Shown one piece after another: positions 1-9,436 of a DNA stretch of 64,000 bases. A program made the translations under genes and the position numbers. Below the pieces are notes generated by a model, which saw only the letters and a list, made by a program, of their open reading frames with translations, did no database searches and was not told the origin of the DNA. Position 1 is the stretch's first letter. Every line of letters starts with the position of its first letter. The stretch comes from Balneola sp. EhC07 (GTDB lineage: Bacteria; Bacteroidota; Rhodothermia; Balneolales; Balneolaceae), in the NCBI RefSeq assembly GCF_001650905.1, contig NZ_LXYG01000017.1:186001-250000 (forward strand), given 5' to 3'.

Positions 1-1221
1 GAAGGAGAGCAATATTACTGGGGAGACTCTCTATGGGTGGCCCAAGGTTTATACAAGACTTTTCAAAACCCAAATGATGAAACCGTTGTGGACAGCATTA
101 TAAATTACAGTGTTTATCCTGACAGTTTAGATGAAAACAATGGACCGGTAATTGATGAAGCAATCATTCGTACTGAATTTGTATATGATATCAATGGGAA
201 TCAAACAGAAGTTAGAACATATAGTCTTATTGAAGGAGTGTTAACCTTGACGAGCAGAACGGTTAGAACCTGGGAGTTAATAGGTGAATATTACGTAGTT
301 GTCCGACAGGATACATATTCCAGAGACTTTACTACCGGTGAGCTTTATAAATCTGGATTTTTTGAGCGTTTTTATGATGAAGGAGGTTCAAATACCGGCG
401 ATCGAACTTTTAACCTGAATGCTGCCGGTGACACGACTTATGGCAGAGGAAATCAATCGCTCACTCTTGAAGATGGAACCAGAGTTTACTTAACTCTGCA
501 ATGGGATTTTAATTTAAATGAACTAGTTCCTCTGTATTACAGAGCGTATCCAAGATCAGTTTTTGGGGAAGGCGGGTACCTGAATCAAAGCACTTATTTT
601 GATCTGATCACAAACAGCGGAACCAGGAGCATAAACGTAGGGGGAAATTATCCGGGTGTATTTAACGATGGACCCATACCAATTATGGCAGGTGATACAT
701 TGTCCTTTTTTGTAAGTGCGCTGAATATGGATTTTTCAAAACCGGATGTAGAAATTACAAATATGCCGGCAACTGCGACTTTTGATCCTGAAACCAGAAA
801 ATTCTGGTGGGTAGTAGATGAGGAAAACCCCGGACCGATGACATATACTGCAACCAATAAAAACGGAAGCTCGGAGGTCGTGGTTTACTTCGCAAATGTT
901 GAAGCTGCAAATGATGACAGCAACCCGGTTTCAAACGAAGAAGATAATTTCAACCCGAAAGAATTCACGCTGAAGCAAAATTACCCTAACCCATTCAATC
1001 CAAGTACTAATATCAGTTTCAATTTACCTCAAGCTTCTGATGTGAGTTTGAAAGTGTATAATATGCTTGGGCAGGAAGTAGCAACTTTGGTAAGCGAAAG
1101 GCTTGGAGCAGGAACGCAAACGGTGAACTTCGATGCAAGTGATCTTTCTAGTGGAATGTACATCTACAGATTACAATCGGGCACTTTCAGCCAAACTAAA
1201 AAAATGATGCTGATCAAATAA
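1..1221 (+). CDS. Secreted protein with type IX sorting domain (5' end missing)
   Basis: The frame is open to the left edge of the window, so the gene begins outside; the GTG at 37 is an internal codon rather than a convincing start. The last ~80 residues form a type IX secretion system type A sorting domain: a [16 protein letters not shown] stretch, a short beta-sandwich with YNMLGQEV, and a basic KKMMLIK end. Such domains are known to send cargo across the outer membrane and are then cleaved. The upstream ~300 residues are rich in aromatic, Asn and Thr residues and contain a possible Ig/cadherin-like segment near residues 220-290; no enzyme motif is visible. Function of the mature part is unknown. 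A hairpin terminator follows the stop codon. Confidence 0.8.
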   Translation, partial: EGEQYYWGDSLWVAQGLYKTFQNPNDETVVDSIINYSVYPDSLDENNGPVIDEAIIRTEFVYDINGNQTEVRTYSLIEGVLTLTSRTVRTWELIGEYYVVVRQDTYSRDFTTGELYKSGFFERFYDEGGSNTGDRTFNLNAAGDTTYGRGNQSLTLEDGTRVYLTLQWDFNLNELVPLYYRAYPRSVFGEGGYLNQSTYFDLITNSGTRSINVGGNYPGVFNDGPIPIMAGDTLSFFVSALNMDFSKPDVEITNMPATATFDPETRKFWWVVDEENPGPMTYTATNKNGSSEVVVYFANVEAANDDSNPVSNEEDNFNPKEFTLKQNYPNPFNPSTNISFNLPQASDVSLKVYNMLGQEVATLVSERLGAGTQTVNFDASDLSSGMYIYRLQSGTFSQTKKMMLIK

Positions 1222-1248
1222 CAGTTTATAATTGAGGGATCAATGGCT

Positions 1249-1282
1249 AAAAAGGATCGGGTAGAAATATCTGATCCTTTTT
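1249..1282. terminator. Bidirectional intrinsic terminator
   Basis: The 10-base arms AAAAAGGATC (1249-1258) and GATCCTTTTT (1273-1282) form a hairpin ended by a T run on both strands. It separates the convergent T9SS cargo gene and the VOC gene, and overlaps the VOC stop codon. Confidence 0.85.
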
Positions 1283-2346
1283 TATTTCATACGATTGAAC
1301 GTTAAGCCTGAAATAACCCAGTTTGGAAGGTTTTTTTCAGGATCGCGTTTAGTCATATCTATGAACCAGCCTAATTTTTTCATGATGGGGACTTTATGCG
1401 TTTCCACAAACTCAATAAGGGTTCCGTCCGGATCTTCAATGTAAGTAAAACGACCGGCAGCCTCTCCCATATCAAAACTTTCGGCGCTGTCTACAGTAAA
1501 CGGGAATCCCTTGGCTACACATTCTCTTTTTAAAGCATCCATGCCTTGCACATCAAAACAAAGATGGATAAATCCAATATCTCCCCAATATCTGTCTTCA
1601 AATATTTTTTTAGGATTTCGGCGCCCATCTTCACTTTGGACAAGCTCGATCTCAGTTGGACCAAGCATTTGGCTGAAGCCACCTTTTCTGGGTTGGGAGT
1701 GTCTGAGCAATACCCTTCGAAATTTAGTCTGACCTGAAGGGAGTCCATTCATATCTTCGAAAATATCCGTTTCGTCATAAACAACTTCATCATAGCCAAG
1801 AATATCAGAATATAATGTTCTTGCTTTATCTATATCAGAAGAACCAATGATCGCTCCGGAAACACCACCGGTAAGTCGACGCTCCTTCGTTTTAAACCAT
1901 CCCAATCCTTTCACAACGTTAAAGATGTTTCCGTTTAGATCTTCAACAAAAAAATTAAGATCTCCGGAAGGGTTTTCTTTTAAAGGTGTAAGAACTTTCA
2001 GTCCGGCAGCAGTAAATTGTTCGTACGATTTAGCAACATCGTATGACTTGATCTTGCAGCAGTTTATACCAAGATCCCCAATTTGTAATTCAGAATCAGC
2101 GGCAACAGGTTCGCGACTTGTGTATTGCCAGATCTCAAATCCACCACCACCACGCATATTTAAGGTAAGGATCGCGGTTCTGTCATGAGGCTCTCCGCCG
2201 GTGTAAGGTAACATAAGGTCCGCGGTTCCAGAATCTTCAAATACTTTGATGTCCATACCAAAATAATTCTTATACCACTCGGTGGCTTCATTTACATCAG
2301 AGTTTCCAATTCCTATTTGCTGAATTCCGGCAATTACTTTTTTCAT
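1282..2346 (-). CDS. Two-domain VOC (glyoxalase/dioxygenase fold) protein
   Basis: The 354-residue protein has two vicinal-oxygen-chelate modules, at about residues 5-150 and 160-320. Each opens with the usual 'VSGAIIGSSDIDKA..YSDILG' type start and closes with 'F.EDPDGTLIEFVE'-like text; the second retains the Asp-Pro-Asp-Gly turn and a Glu typical of the metal site. The layout resembles 4-hydroxyphenylpyruvate dioxygenase and extradiol dioxygenases, but the substrate cannot be read from sequence. There is no signal peptide, so it is cytoplasmic. It lies 27 bp downstream of the TlpA-like gene on the same strand and is probably co-transcribed with it. Confidence 0.85.
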   Translation of the reverse strand: MKKVIAGIQQIGIGNSDVNEATEWYKNYFGMDIKVFEDSGTADLMLPYTGGEPHDRTAILTLNMRGGGGFEIWQYTSREPVAADSELQIGDLGINCCKIKSYDVAKSYEQFTAAGLKVLTPLKENPSGDLNFFVEDLNGNIFNVVKGLGWFKTKERRLTGGVSGAIIGSSDIDKARTLYSDILGYDEVVYDETDIFEDMNGLPSGQTKFRRVLLRHSQPRKGGFSQMLGPTEIELVQSEDGRRNPKKIFEDRYWGDIGFIHLCFDVQGMDALKRECVAKGFPFTVDSAESFDMGEAAGRFTYIEDPDGTLIEFVETHKVPIMKKLGWFIDMTKRDPEKNLPNWVISGLTFNRMK

Positions 2347-2373
2347 AATGTTTTTAAAGGAGCTTTTATTTGA

Positions 2374-2973
2374 TTAGAAACTACGAAGAAATTCTTTGAA
2401 CCTCGAAGTGTTATAGTCGGCCATGCCTCTTCTTTCAGTAACAATTTTACCATCCGGTGAAATAACGTATGTAGTTGGGACCACGGTGGAATTATAGGTG
2501 CCTGGTTTTCTGCCATTCAGGAAGTAAACCGGAAAAGTATATTCTTTTCTTTCAAGGTAGTTTCGGGCTTTTTGATGATCTTCATCCAGTGATACCATCA
2601 CAAACTGAATACTATCACTTTCTATGGATTCATAAAGGGCCTGAATATTGGGCATTTCAGCTATGCAAGGCGGGCACCAGGTGGCCCAAAAATTCAGAAA
2701 GATCGTTTTGCCTTCAAACTCTTCTAATGTTGAATCGTCTCCATCCAAAGAAAGGAGAGGAAGGTTATAATTTGCAGCCCGATACTGGTTTTCAGGAAGC
2801 TCTGTATCCGGAGTCATCAAGCCGGTCCATAGCAATACGCGTTGCAGATTTCCAATAACAGGAACGTGTAATCCGGAAAAGTACAATATACCGATAACGC
2901 CCAGTATGCAGCCCCATTCAATAAGCTCTCGCTTAAAAGATCGGCGCTTTTTTGATGAAGTTTTGTTTTGCAT
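2374..2973 (-). CDS. TlpA/ResA-type membrane-anchored thioredoxin
   Basis: The 199-residue protein has a basic N-terminus, one membrane segment at about residues 18-42, and a periplasmic thioredoxin-fold domain with the active site WCPPC (Cys100 and Cys103), preceded by NFWAT as in TlpA/ResA/CcmG. A VPTTYVI stretch near residue 165 supplies the cis-proline loop. Family knowledge indicates reduction of periplasmic disulfides, often in apo-cytochrome c maturation, but no cytochrome genes are nearby, so the partner is unknown. A terminator separates it from the upstream OmpA gene. Confidence 0.92.
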   Translation of the reverse strand: MQNKTSSKKRRSFKRELIEWGCILGVIGILYFSGLHVPVIGNLQRVLLWTGLMTPDTELPENQYRAANYNLPLLSLDGDDSTLEEFEGKTIFLNFWATWCPPCIAEMPNIQALYESIESDSIQFVMVSLDEDHQKARNYLERKEYTFPVYFLNGRKPGTYNSTVVPTTYVISPDGKIVTERRGMADYNTSRFKEFLRSF

Positions 2974-2989
2974 GGTGTATAAAATAAAA

Positions 2990-3019
2990 AAGCCCTGAAC
3001 AAAAGATTGATCAGGGCTT
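2990..3019 (-). terminator. Intrinsic terminator after the OmpA gene
   Basis: On the minus strand AAGCCCTGA and TCAGGGCTT pair with a 12-base loop, followed by a T run (2983-2990 read in reverse). It sits just past the OmpA stop codon and upstream of the TlpA-like start. Confidence 0.88.
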
Positions 3020-3037
3020 AAAGGTAGAAATTAAATT

Positions 3038-4504
3038 CTACTTATAAGAAATGTTTAGTTCCACTCTTCGATTTTTTAAACGACCATTGGCGGTATCATT
3101 TGTAGTGAGTGGTCTTGTTTCGCCATAACCAACAGCTTTGATTCTGGAAGCGCTTATGCCTCCGTTAACAAGATGTTGTTTTACGGCTTCTGCACGTAAT
3201 CTGGAAAGCTCTAAATTATAGTCATTATTTCCACGGTTGTCGGTATGACCTTCAATACTCAATCTCAGATCGTCATCTTCACTCATTATTTTAACAAGTT
3301 CATCAAGATCATCCAAAGAAGTAGGGTCAATATTTGCGGAATTTGTAGCAAACAATAGGTTTTGGAAGATAACATCAAGCTTTCGTTTTACCTCAGCGTT
3401 TACTTCCGGGCAGCCTTTATTTGGCTTAATTCCTTTTAAAGCAGGGCAGTCATCTTGCTTATCAATAATGCCGTCGCCATCGCTGTCAGGGCATCCGCCA
3501 AATTCAGCAGTTCCGGCAAAAGCAGGGCAAAGGTCTACTGAGTTTTTAATGCCATCGCCGTCATCGTCTGGGCAGCCATCAGTAGCTGATGTCCCTCTTA
3601 CTTCTGGACAAAGGTCTTCTCCATCAGGGATCTTATCGCCATCTTTATCTGCACATCCTTGAAACTCGAGAGAACCTGCAATATTTGGGCAAGCATCTTC
3701 GAAGTCTACAATCGAATCTCCATCTGAATCTGCACAACCACGGTTTTCAGCTGTACCAGCTACATCAGGACAAAGATCTTGAGAATTAATAATGCCGTCA
3801 CCATCATTGTCAGGGCAGCCGTTGCTCGCAGCGCTTCCCGGAATTTCGGGGCAAGCATCAACTTTATCTTTTACACCATCTTTGTCGCTGTCTTTAGGAC
3901 CGGAAAGACGAAATTTTAAACCAATAGAATGGATAACAAAATCGTCATGATCTTTGCGATCTACATTGGATTCACCATCAAGGCCATCCGTTAAAGTTCG
4001 GTTATAAGTTGATTTAATTTCTAAAACGGCTCCTTCTGAAACCGGGAACTCAAAACCTGCTTGAATAGGTATTTCCTGATATAGTTCATCGCTTATGGAA
4101 TTATTCTTTCCAAAAAAATACGAAACACCATAACCGGCACCTATAAATGGCCGAACAAAGGCATCCTTTTTGAAAATTATATCGTTGGCAAGATTGAAAT
4201 CTATCATGAGATTATTGCTCAAAAATAATTTTCGAAATCCCGGGTCCATATTGTCTGTATCCAAAGAGCCGTAATTGAACTCGTAATTTAGATCAAAGGT
4301 GTTATTCAAATAGCGATGTACTCCTAATCCTACAGATACATCTGTGTAGACTTCGGGTTTAAAAATTTCATTGGTAAAATCTCCGTCATATTGATGAGTT
4401 CCAATATTTAAGGAAATCCAGGTTTTGCTGTCGCTGTTTTGACCATATACCCCAAATGAAGTGATTCCAATCATTAAGAGGAATAAAAGTATCGTTCGTT
4501 TCAT
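3038..4504 (-). CDS. OmpA-family porin with thrombospondin type 3 repeats
   Basis: The 488-residue protein has a signal peptide (residues 1-21), an N-terminal eight-stranded barrel region to about residue 205, and six tandem calcium-binding thrombospondin type 3 units of the form DxDGDGxxDxxDxCP (about 205-365). A C-terminal OmpA domain (about 370-488) contains IEGHTDNRGNNDYNLELS, with the Asp and downstream Arg that grip diaminopimelate in peptidoglycan. The expected role is anchoring the outer membrane to the cell wall. It has its own terminator and an unusual hairpin next to the start codon, so it appears monocistronic. The Cys pairs in each repeat suggest disulfides or a rigid spacer. Confidence 0.95.
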   Translation of the reverse strand: MKRTILLFLLMIGITSFGVYGQNSDSKTWISLNIGTHQYDGDFTNEIFKPEVYTDVSVGLGVHRYLNNTFDLNYEFNYGSLDTDNMDPGFRKLFLSNNLMIDFNLANDIIFKKDAFVRPFIGAGYGVSYFFGKNNSISDELYQEIPIQAGFEFPVSEGAVLEIKSTYNRTLTDGLDGESNVDRKDHDDFVIHSIGLKFRLSGPKDSDKDGVKDKVDACPEIPGSAASNGCPDNDGDGIINSQDLCPDVAGTAENRGCADSDGDSIVDFEDACPNIAGSLEFQGCADKDGDKIPDGEDLCPEVRGTSATDGCPDDDGDGIKNSVDLCPAFAGTAEFGGCPDSDGDGIIDKQDDCPALKGIKPNKGCPEVNAEVKRKLDVIFQNLLFATNSANIDPTSLDDLDELVKIMSEDDDLRLSIEGHTDNRGNNDYNLELSRLRAEAVKQHLVNGGISASRIKAVGYGETRPLTTNDTANGRLKNRRVELNISYK

Positions 4505-4506
4505 AT

Positions 4507-4537
4507 TGTAATCCGCTTGTTAATTTTTTGGATTACA
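4507..4537 (-). promoter_or_regulatory. Leader hairpin next to the OmpA start codon
   Basis: In the minus-strand mRNA, TGTAATCC (4530-4537) and GGATTACA (4507-4514) are perfectly complementary with a 15-base A/T-rich loop. The hairpin ends two bases before the ATG at 4504, so it would cover the region where a ribosome binds. Confidence 0.5.
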
Positions 4538-4600
4538 CTAAAGGTAGGTGTTAAAGTTCCGAATTTACCGTTTAAATATTTTAATTAAAGACTTCTAAAG

Positions 4601-5269
4601 TTATATAAATGAGGATATTTCATTCAGAGCTTTTTTCTTGATATCAGGAACTTTAACATCGTCAGCGGGATAGCCAACTACTAATAACAAAAATGGTTTT
4701 TCATTTTCAGGCCTGTTCATTACTTCATTCAGAAAGCCCATAGGACTTGGAGTATGAGTTAATGTGGCGAGACCGGCATTATGCAGTGCAGTGATCAACA
4801 TCCCGGTTGCGATACCAACAGACTCTTTCACATAATAATTTTTCTCTTTGTTTCCTTCTTCATCTAAAGCATAACTTTCTGAGAAAATTCCTATCAAATA
4901 GGGAGCTTCTTCCAAAAAGGGCTTGTGTTCATCAGTGTCAAATTGCTCAAGATCATCCAGCCAGTCTTGAGGAGCACGCCGGTGGTAAAACTCATGCTCT
5001 TCATCTTCAGCGGCATCACGGAGTTGCTTCTTTATATCTGCCGATTCAACAACGGCAAAATGCCAAGGTTGTTTGTTTGCGCCGTTGGGAGCTGTTCCGG
5101 CGGCTAAAATGCAATTTTCGATAATTTCTCTTGGAACACTTCGTGAAGAAAAATCCCGAACCGTTCTTCTTCTCTTTAGATCTTCATAAAAACTTATAGC
5201 CCTCTCCTTCATTTCTTCAACTGAATACTCTTTATAATCTTTATGAGGCAAAAACTGGTACTTATTCAT
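4601..5269 (-). CDS. Nitroreductase-family flavoprotein
   Basis: The 222-residue protein has the nitroreductase FMN-binding start [14 protein letters not shown] (about 34-47), the [17 protein letters not shown] stretch (about 57-73) and a C-terminal [10 protein letters not shown] loop. The family uses FMN and NAD(P)H to reduce nitro groups, quinones or related substrates; some members with an 'AP.GANKQPW' motif are close to iodotyrosine deiodinase-like enzymes. It is probably cytoplasmic. It sits 83 bp behind the YciI gene on the same strand. The actual substrate is not inferable. Confidence 0.9.
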   Translation of the reverse strand: MNKYQFLPHKDYKEYSVEEMKERAISFYEDLKRRRTVRDFSSRSVPREIIENCILAAGTAPNGANKQPWHFAVVESADIKKQLRDAAEDEEHEFYHRRAPQDWLDDLEQFDTDEHKPFLEEAPYLIGIFSESYALDEEGNKEKNYYVKESVGIATGMLITALHNAGLATLTHTPSPMGFLNEVMNRPENEKPFLLLVVGYPADDVKVPDIKKKALNEISSFI

Positions 5270-5352
5270 TGTGTCTTATCGGAATTTTAAGATTTATTGA
5301 TGGTACGAAATATAGGTGACAGAGAAAGTAAAGTTTTAATAACAGAAGTTAT

Positions 5353-5775
5353 TCACTTCACGACACTTCCTTTGGCCAGCCACCAAGGTAAAGCCTCAAT
5401 AATCAAACGGCCGGCTTTTACAGCGGGGTCTTTGCTTGCAAGAGCAACAGCTTCTTCTTTCGTGGCAACGGCATAAAGTGAAAATCCTTTGATGGTTTCG
5501 TCTCCCTGACTCGGCCCGTTCAAAACGATGATCTCTTTTTTATAGAGACCGGCCAAATATGCAAGATGTTCCTGTTGAATTTTGGAAGCTTCCTCTTCCG
5601 ATTGGCTTCTGTTCGGACCTTCTTTCAGAAACACGATGAAGTATTTTTGCATCGTAAAATCCTGACCTTCCCAATTATATTCGAACGTTTCCGGGACGGC
5701 CGTTTTTGTAGAGTCTTGTGCAAATAAAGACGGTGAGCAGAAAGCAATGAGGCTAAAGAGAAGTAAATTTTTCAT
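5353..5775 (-). CDS. Exported YciI-like protein
   Basis: The 140-residue protein starts with a cleavable signal peptide (about 1-19, ending SLFAQ). A YCII-type alpha-beta barrel follows: a YFIVFLKEGPNRSQ segment, HLAYLAGLYKKE with the family's conserved His, and a late FSLYAVATKEEAVALASKDPAVKAG. YciI proteins are small ferredoxin-like dimers with an Asp-His pair and mostly unknown substrates. Export to the periplasm is uncommon for the family. It lies 10 bp after the membrane gluzincin gene. Confidence 0.85.
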   Translation of the reverse strand: MKNLLLFSLIAFCSPSLFAQDSTKTAVPETFEYNWEGQDFTMQKYFIVFLKEGPNRSQSEEEASKIQQEHLAYLAGLYKKEIIVLNGPSQGDETIKGFSLYAVATKEEAVALASKDPAVKAGRLIIEALPWWLAKGSVVK

Positions 5776-5785
5776 GATCTGAAGT

Positions 5786-7924
5786 TTAATTAGCGGTAAT
5801 TCTTGAATAAACGAAATTTCTCCATTCTTTCAATTCGGTTAGTCGTTCGGAATATCTTGCTCTGAGAGGGAGCTTGTCGATTGAGCTTATCATTAGATCA
5901 GCATCACCAATAGATTCATTTAGTACAAGCCGCAGAATCATTTCTTCGTAAATATCAAACCAGTCGGCATTTAACGGCTCTTTAGATATAAAAGAGGTAG
6001 CAGTCGGCAGATAGTAATTTGTAATTCCAAGCTCTATTGCTTTAGCCGTTGTCATCATTTTGACGGGGGTGTTTAACCTGACCATATCGTTAGCCAAAGG
6101 TATCTTATTTTTATACCGAGCTGTTAAAAAAGCATCCCAATTCAGGGAGTCAGATCTGAGTTCGTAAGAGTATTTAAAATTGCGGGCATCGGAAGAGTCT
6201 ATTTGTGGTTTTAATTCTAGAAGTAATTTCTGAGCCGAGGAAATATCACCATGAAGAAATAGCGCATCTGCATTTAAGATCCGCAAACTCAGAAGAGTGT
6301 CAGAAGCATCAAATGCATACAAAGCGGTGGCATAATTTCTGTGCAAAAGTTGTTCTCTGAGCCAGTCTCTTTTTATAAGCTTATTACCGGGATTGAGTTC
6401 GTAAAGTTGTTCAATAGTTTCTAAAGCTTTGGCGGTATCCTGATTTGAAACATGAAAATTATATTCATCCCATAACTGCTGTTCTTCAGTAAATGCGTGA
6501 GGACAATGTTTTTGAAATAAAGATCTTCTACTGAAAATGAATTCTGAAATCTGTTTATCAACTGAGTCAATTTCTACGGTATTTAAATGCTGATGCCAGC
6601 CATCAACCAGTTCTTCAAAGGATACAGGATAAGAGCTTTCAAAATTATTGGCGGGATACGCCTTTTTAAAATACTCAACAGGATAATTGTTCAGTAGAAA
6701 TTGCACAAAAGAACCCGCGGTGGTATAGCTGATGGAAGAAGCAGAACTATAGAAACCTGAATTGGAAAGAGCGTTTTTCATTTGTTGCGGAGAAGGATAG
6801 GAAGATTCAGCAGAAATGATCTGGTCTAAAGTTGACTCAGGTGATGCGTCTTTTGCTATGGCTTCAGCAATTCCTTCTATCATGCCGATGCTCCAGCTTC
6901 CATTAAAAAGGGAATTCCCAAACTGTTTAGATATAACATGAACCAGTTCGTGTTTCAGAACTCCATCAAGATGTTGTTTGGCAATGTGAAGCTGATCCTG
7001 AGCTAACCAAATTGGTACATAACTGGTGAACTTTGCTCCAACCAGTTTTTTCTTCTGCCAGGAATTTGCATAAATATAACTCTCTATTTTTCTACCTTCT
7101 GGCCAATCTATTTCCAGAATGTCTATGATCTGTTGAAAATGAAATTCATGACGAAGAGCCCAATATTCCATTTCCTGATCAGTGAAGTTGTTTTCCTCAA
7201 AGTAAAGATCAAAGTTTGTCGTTTGATAATGAGCGGAAAGTTCTTCTTTGAGGGTTTCGCGCGGAGTAATAATTCCCATCTCGTCCAGATTCAGATAGCT
7301 GAATAACAGACACCCCAGAGCTAAAAAAGTGACGATCTTATTTTGAGTGGTTTCTGACCAGTTAGGAAGGATCCAAAGCAGGATGATCCAGAGAATTGTG
7401 ATCCATCGAAAGAAAAGCAGACTTTCACTAACCTGAAGAGCTTCATCATAAATTGGACCCGGCCAGGCACCCCACACATGATTGAAAAAATAGACTTGAG
7501 GAAGAGTGAAAAACTCGATCATCCAAACACCCAGACTGCAAACTAAAAGTATCAGAAAAGAAAGAACCGCCGGTATCGGAGCGTTCAACATTCTGCATAA
7601 CCGACCTATGGAAGCTCCAAAGAATACGCTAGGTGCCGGAAGTAGAATCCAAAATGCAAAACCGTCAAAAGTTAAACAACCGGTGATGAGCGAAGAAATA
7701 AATAAAGGAACGGCAATGATGTAAATATAGCCCATTATGCCGATCGCTAAACGAAATGAACGTCCTTCATCTTTAGTTTTTGCCAAAGCTATTGCTGAAA
7801 GGAAACAACCAATAATGGAGGAAAGAAAAGCAGATTCAAAATGGAGATCTCTTAACAGTGGAAATAAAAGTAAAAGCGCACCGAGAGCAAGTGGAAGAAG
7901 TATTTTGAGATAACGCCGTTTCAC
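5786..7924 (-). CDS. Polytopic membrane protein with gluzincin (HExxH) peptidase domain
   Basis: The 712-residue protein begins at a GTG. About seven or eight membrane segments fill residues 5-215. A soluble region follows with HELVH at 325-329 and a downstream Glu-rich MIEGIAEAIA at 348-357, which fits the third zinc ligand of gluzincin/MA-clan peptidases. The C-terminal ~250 residues look like tetratricopeptide-like helices (ALETIEQLYELNPGN and similar), possibly for substrate binding. Membrane fusion of this kind is not a standard named family to me. It starts 3 bp after the DoxX stop and precedes YciI by 10 bp, so the three form an operon. Confidence 0.75.
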   Translation of the reverse strand: MKRRYLKILLPLALGALLLLFPLLRDLHFESAFLSSIIGCFLSAIALAKTKDEGRSFRLAIGIMGYIYIIAVPLFISSLITGCLTFDGFAFWILLPAPSVFFGASIGRLCRMLNAPIPAVLSFLILLVCSLGVWMIEFFTLPQVYFFNHVWGAWPGPIYDEALQVSESLLFFRWITILWIILLWILPNWSETTQNKIVTFLALGCLLFSYLNLDEMGIITPRETLKEELSAHYQTTNFDLYFEENNFTDQEMEYWALRHEFHFQQIIDILEIDWPEGRKIESYIYANSWQKKKLVGAKFTSYVPIWLAQDQLHIAKQHLDGVLKHELVHVISKQFGNSLFNGSWSIGMIEGIAEAIAKDASPESTLDQIISAESSYPSPQQMKNALSNSGFYSSASSISYTTAGSFVQFLLNNYPVEYFKKAYPANNFESSYPVSFEELVDGWHQHLNTVEIDSVDKQISEFIFSRRSLFQKHCPHAFTEEQQLWDEYNFHVSNQDTAKALETIEQLYELNPGNKLIKRDWLREQLLHRNYATALYAFDASDTLLSLRILNADALFLHGDISSAQKLLLELKPQIDSSDARNFKYSYELRSDSLNWDAFLTARYKNKIPLANDMVRLNTPVKMMTTAKAIELGITNYYLPTATSFISKEPLNADWFDIYEEMILRLVLNESIGDADLMISSIDKLPLRARYSERLTELKEWRNFVYSRITAN

Positions 7925-7927
7925 AAC

Positions 7928-8236
7928 CTAACCAATTTTGAGTTCAGCTGACCAATACACCCAATAAATGAGTACGAATTGAAGTGGGAGACGAAGCAAA
8001 GTGAGACAAGTATATAAAGTCCAGCCCTGCTTTTGATAAGCTTTTAAGAACATATCAATATTTGCCGGAAAAACGGCAATAAGCAAAAGGATCAATCCCC
8101 AAGCCGCATATGTTCTTGTATAAGGAATCAAAATTCCAATTCCTCCCATTACTTCTGCAACCCCACTCCAAAAAACCATTGCTTTGTGGTTTGGTATGTA
8201 ATCAGGCATAATTCTTAAAAAGAATCCCGGATTCAC
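7928..8236 (-). CDS. DoxX-like membrane protein; true start unclear
   Basis: The reading frame encodes a DoxX/MauE-fold protein with a VNPGFFLRIMPDYIPNH loop, MGGIGILIPYTR and two further membrane segments. The first canonical start is the GTG at 8236, but it cuts off the family's first membrane helix. The same frame stays open upstream to a stop at 8336-8338 and encodes IIIGILFIAIGIYHF directly before the GTG, which is the expected first helix with its conserved His-Phe. No ATG, GTG or TTG lies in that upstream stretch, so a rare ATT/ATA start is likely. It is the first gene of a tight three-gene minus-strand operon. Confidence 0.75.
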   Translation of the reverse strand: MNPGFFLRIMPDYIPNHKAMVFWSGVAEVMGGIGILIPYTRTYAAWGLILLLIAVFPANIDMFLKAYQKQGWTLYTCLTLLRLPLQFVLIYWVYWSAELKIG

Positions 8237-8453
8237 AAAATGGTAAATACCAATAGCTATAAATAGAATTCCAATTATTATGTTGTGGGTAGATGGAGAA
8301 ATAATATCCGGGTTTGTTAATATTATGGATGATACTCATTCAAAAGCATCATCGCTGTAACTTTTTTCAAAATCACGAGTCTAACATCTGCGGTATTGAA
8401 ACATCAATGAATGATAACCGTACGGAGTTCAGAACAAAAATCGGAGTTTGAAA

Positions 8454-9404
8454 ATGGACAGAGCAAAAAGATTTAAATTACAAGTTGCAGTATCGATGGT
8501 GTTCACATTTGTGATCATGCTTACTGCTGTTAAGATGGGTTGGGCACAATCATCAGATGATGCATACAAAATTGAACGCTTTGCTGTAAATGATGGCGTT
8601 AAGATCAATGTAGAAACTTCCGGCGGGAGTATTGATGTGATCGGAAAAGACACAGACGAAGTAACCGTTGAAATGTATGTTCGAAAAAGAAACAAATATG
8701 TGCAGGCTAATGACGAAGATCTGAAAGGATGGGAGATTGAGATTTCAGAACGAAATAATACAGTAACAGCACATGCCAAAAGAGAGAATTCAAGAAACTG
8801 GAACTGGAACAGAAACACTCCTTCAATTTCATTTGTGGTTTATGCACCGGTTAGATCTACGAGTGATGTAAGAACCTCGGGCGGAAGCATTGAGTTAATA
8901 AATTTAGAAGGAAGTCAAACAGGAAGGACCAGCGGCGGCTCCATTGTTGCAGAGGATATTCGCGGAGAAGTGAACATCAGAACATCCGGAGGCTCTATAA
9001 CTCTTAGTGAGATCGTAGGAACAACAGAAGCCAGAACCAGCGGCGGAAGAATACGAGCTGAAAATGTTGATGGTAACCTTGACGTAAAAACATCAGGTGG
9101 AAGTATTTCATTAGAAGGAATCTCAGGAAGTGTTGATGCAAGCACAAGCGGTGGATCAATAAATGCGGAAGTAACAAATCCGAATGATTTTATTAATCTG
9201 AGAACCAGTGGCGGAAGTATTACCGTAACCGTTCCTGAAGAAAAAGGTTATGATCTGGACTTGGATGGGAACAGAGTGCGCGCTGAGTTGAAGAATTTTA
9301 CAGGAGAATATGAAAGAGACGAAGTAAAAGGATCTGTAAACGGAGGAGGAATTAGAATTAAGGCTAAAACTTCCGGCGGTTCTATTCGTCTTAATTACAA
9401 GTAG
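8454..9404 (+). CDS. Exported DUF4097-like beta-helix protein with TSGGSI repeats
   Basis: I chose the ATG at 8454 because GGAG at 8443-8446 lies seven bases upstream; a TTG at 8448 is also in frame. The protein has a signal peptide ending near MGWAQ. It then carries nine spaced copies of a TSGG(S/R)I motif, each starting a ~20-residue rung such as RTSGGSITLSEIVG. This is the repeated pattern of DUF4097/putative adhesin beta-helices. The chain ends in SGGSIRLNYK. The role is unknown; family members are often next to sigma/anti-sigma systems, but not here. It is divergent from the DoxX operon and ends at a strong terminator. Confidence 0.85.
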   Translation: MDRAKRFKLQVAVSMVFTFVIMLTAVKMGWAQSSDDAYKIERFAVNDGVKINVETSGGSIDVIGKDTDEVTVEMYVRKRNKYVQANDEDLKGWEIEISERNNTVTAHAKRENSRNWNWNRNTPSISFVVYAPVRSTSDVRTSGGSIELINLEGSQTGRTSGGSIVAEDIRGEVNIRTSGGSITLSEIVGTTEARTSGGRIRAENVDGNLDVKTSGGSISLEGISGSVDASTSGGSINAEVTNPNDFINLRTSGGSITVTVPEEKGYDLDLDGNRVRAELKNFTGEYERDEVKGSVNGGGIRIKAKTSGGSIRLNYK

Positions 9405-9436
9405 AGCTTTTTTATATCATACTATTGTTAGTTATA

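Noticed and set aside
3450-3900. Repeated DNA in the OmpA gene resembling a tandem array
   Set aside because: It encodes six thrombospondin type 3 repeats; codon-level similarity follows from the protein motif.
8429-9145. Antisense open frames opposite the TSGGSI-repeat gene
   Set aside because: They arise from the repeated codon pattern of the sense gene and would start inside its coding strand without a ribosome-binding site.
8620-9400. Regular repeats that might suggest a CRISPR or tandem DNA repeat
   Set aside because: Repeats are at protein level (TSGGSI rungs about 20 residues apart) with varied codons; spacing is not constant at DNA level.
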